A stretch of 46,531 bases of DNA from an uncultured Pirellulaceae bacterium. Its GTDB lineage: Bacteria > Planctomycetota > Planctomycetia > Pirellulales > Pirellulaceae. How positions within the stretch are numbered: the stretch's first letter is position 1; every line of letters begins with the position of its first letter. Below, piece by piece: positions 46,459 through 46,531 of the stretch. Under the pieces are notes generated by a model. It saw only the letters and a program-made list of their open reading frames with translations, made no database searches and was not told the origin of the DNA. Made by a program: the position numbers and the translations under genes. Location: NCBI GenBank assembly GCA_937941455.1, contig CALDHM010000026.1:1-46531 (forward strand), in the 5' to 3' direction.

Positions 46459-46531
46459 ATGAAGGGTCGGGTTTTTCTGGGTAGGGAGTTTTGGCGGGAG
46501 GCGATCGCCAAGCAGGCGGCGTCGGGGCTGA
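46459..46531 (+). mobile_element. Start of an IS66-type accessory gene (TnpA-like), cut by the window edge
   Basis: The ATG has a strong GGAGG 8 bases upstream. The first 24 codons read FLGREFWREAIAKQAASGL after a short basic start, the typical N-terminus of the helix-turn-helix accessory protein of IS66 elements (EFWR..L..QAASGLSV..FC). The rest and the element's other end are outside the window; no terminal inverted repeat was recognised in the 165 bases before the gene. Confidence 0.65.

Overview
The window looks like a chromosomal segment of a moderately GC-rich bacterium, most likely a planctomycete (Planctomycetota, Pirellulales-like). This is inferred from gene types: a secreted PQQ-type beta-propeller protein, a UDP-glucose dehydrogenase very close to the animal enzyme, a planctomycete-style Y1 transposase remnant and weak ribosome binding sites with many TTG/GTG starts. 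No rRNA, tRNA or CRISPR array was seen, so the placement is not proven.

Left flank (1-10.7 kb): a fragment of an IS200-like (Y1) transposase with two copies of a 17-bp repeat, then ordinary housekeeping genes. These are an RlmM-like rRNA methyltransferase, a secreted beta-propeller protein, a phytoene-desaturase-like flavoprotein, the Mg2+ transporter MgtE, a CDP-alcohol phosphatidyltransferase overlapping a two-domain kinase, a DUF533 protein, and a thyA-folA pair overlapping by 4 bases.

Polysaccharide locus (11.3-46.3 kb, all on the + strand): about 35 kb of glycan biosynthesis genes. (a) Nucleotide-sugar supply: UDP-glucose 6-dehydrogenase, dTDP-glucose 4,6-dehydratase and a TviB-like UDP-GlcNAc 6-dehydrogenase. 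(b) A broken FkbM methyltransferase. (c) A sialic-acid module in the order neuB-neuC-neuA, followed by a D-2-hydroxyacid dehydrogenase. (d) Membrane and modification genes: an OafA-type acyltransferase with SGNH domain, a Wzx-type flippase, then a tightly overlapping run of sulfotransferase, PIG-L deacetylase and two glycosyltransferases, followed by a methyltransferase and an asparagine-synthase-like amidotransferase. (e) A Wzy/WaaL-type O-antigen polymerase/ligase, GT4 transferases, a hexapeptide acetyltransferase, a second AsnB-like enzyme, another methyltransferase, the MDR/Gfo-Idh-MocA two-domain oxidoreductase, a heparinase II/III-like protein, a third typical GT4 and a final GT-B-like protein. 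The window ends inside an IS66-type accessory gene.

Together the genes predict a Wzx/Wzy-type surface or exopolysaccharide that could carry uronic acids, a sialic-acid-type sugar, O-acetyl, methyl and possibly sulfate groups, and amidated uronic acids. The most interesting hypothesis is a glycosaminoglycan-like chemistry: UDP-glucuronate supply, a translationally coupled sulfotransferase and N-deacetylase (the two activities fused in animal NDST enzymes), and a heparinase-fold lyase in one locus. Genes for chain initiation (WbaP/WecA type), outer-membrane export (Wza/Wzc type) and PAPS synthesis are not in the window.
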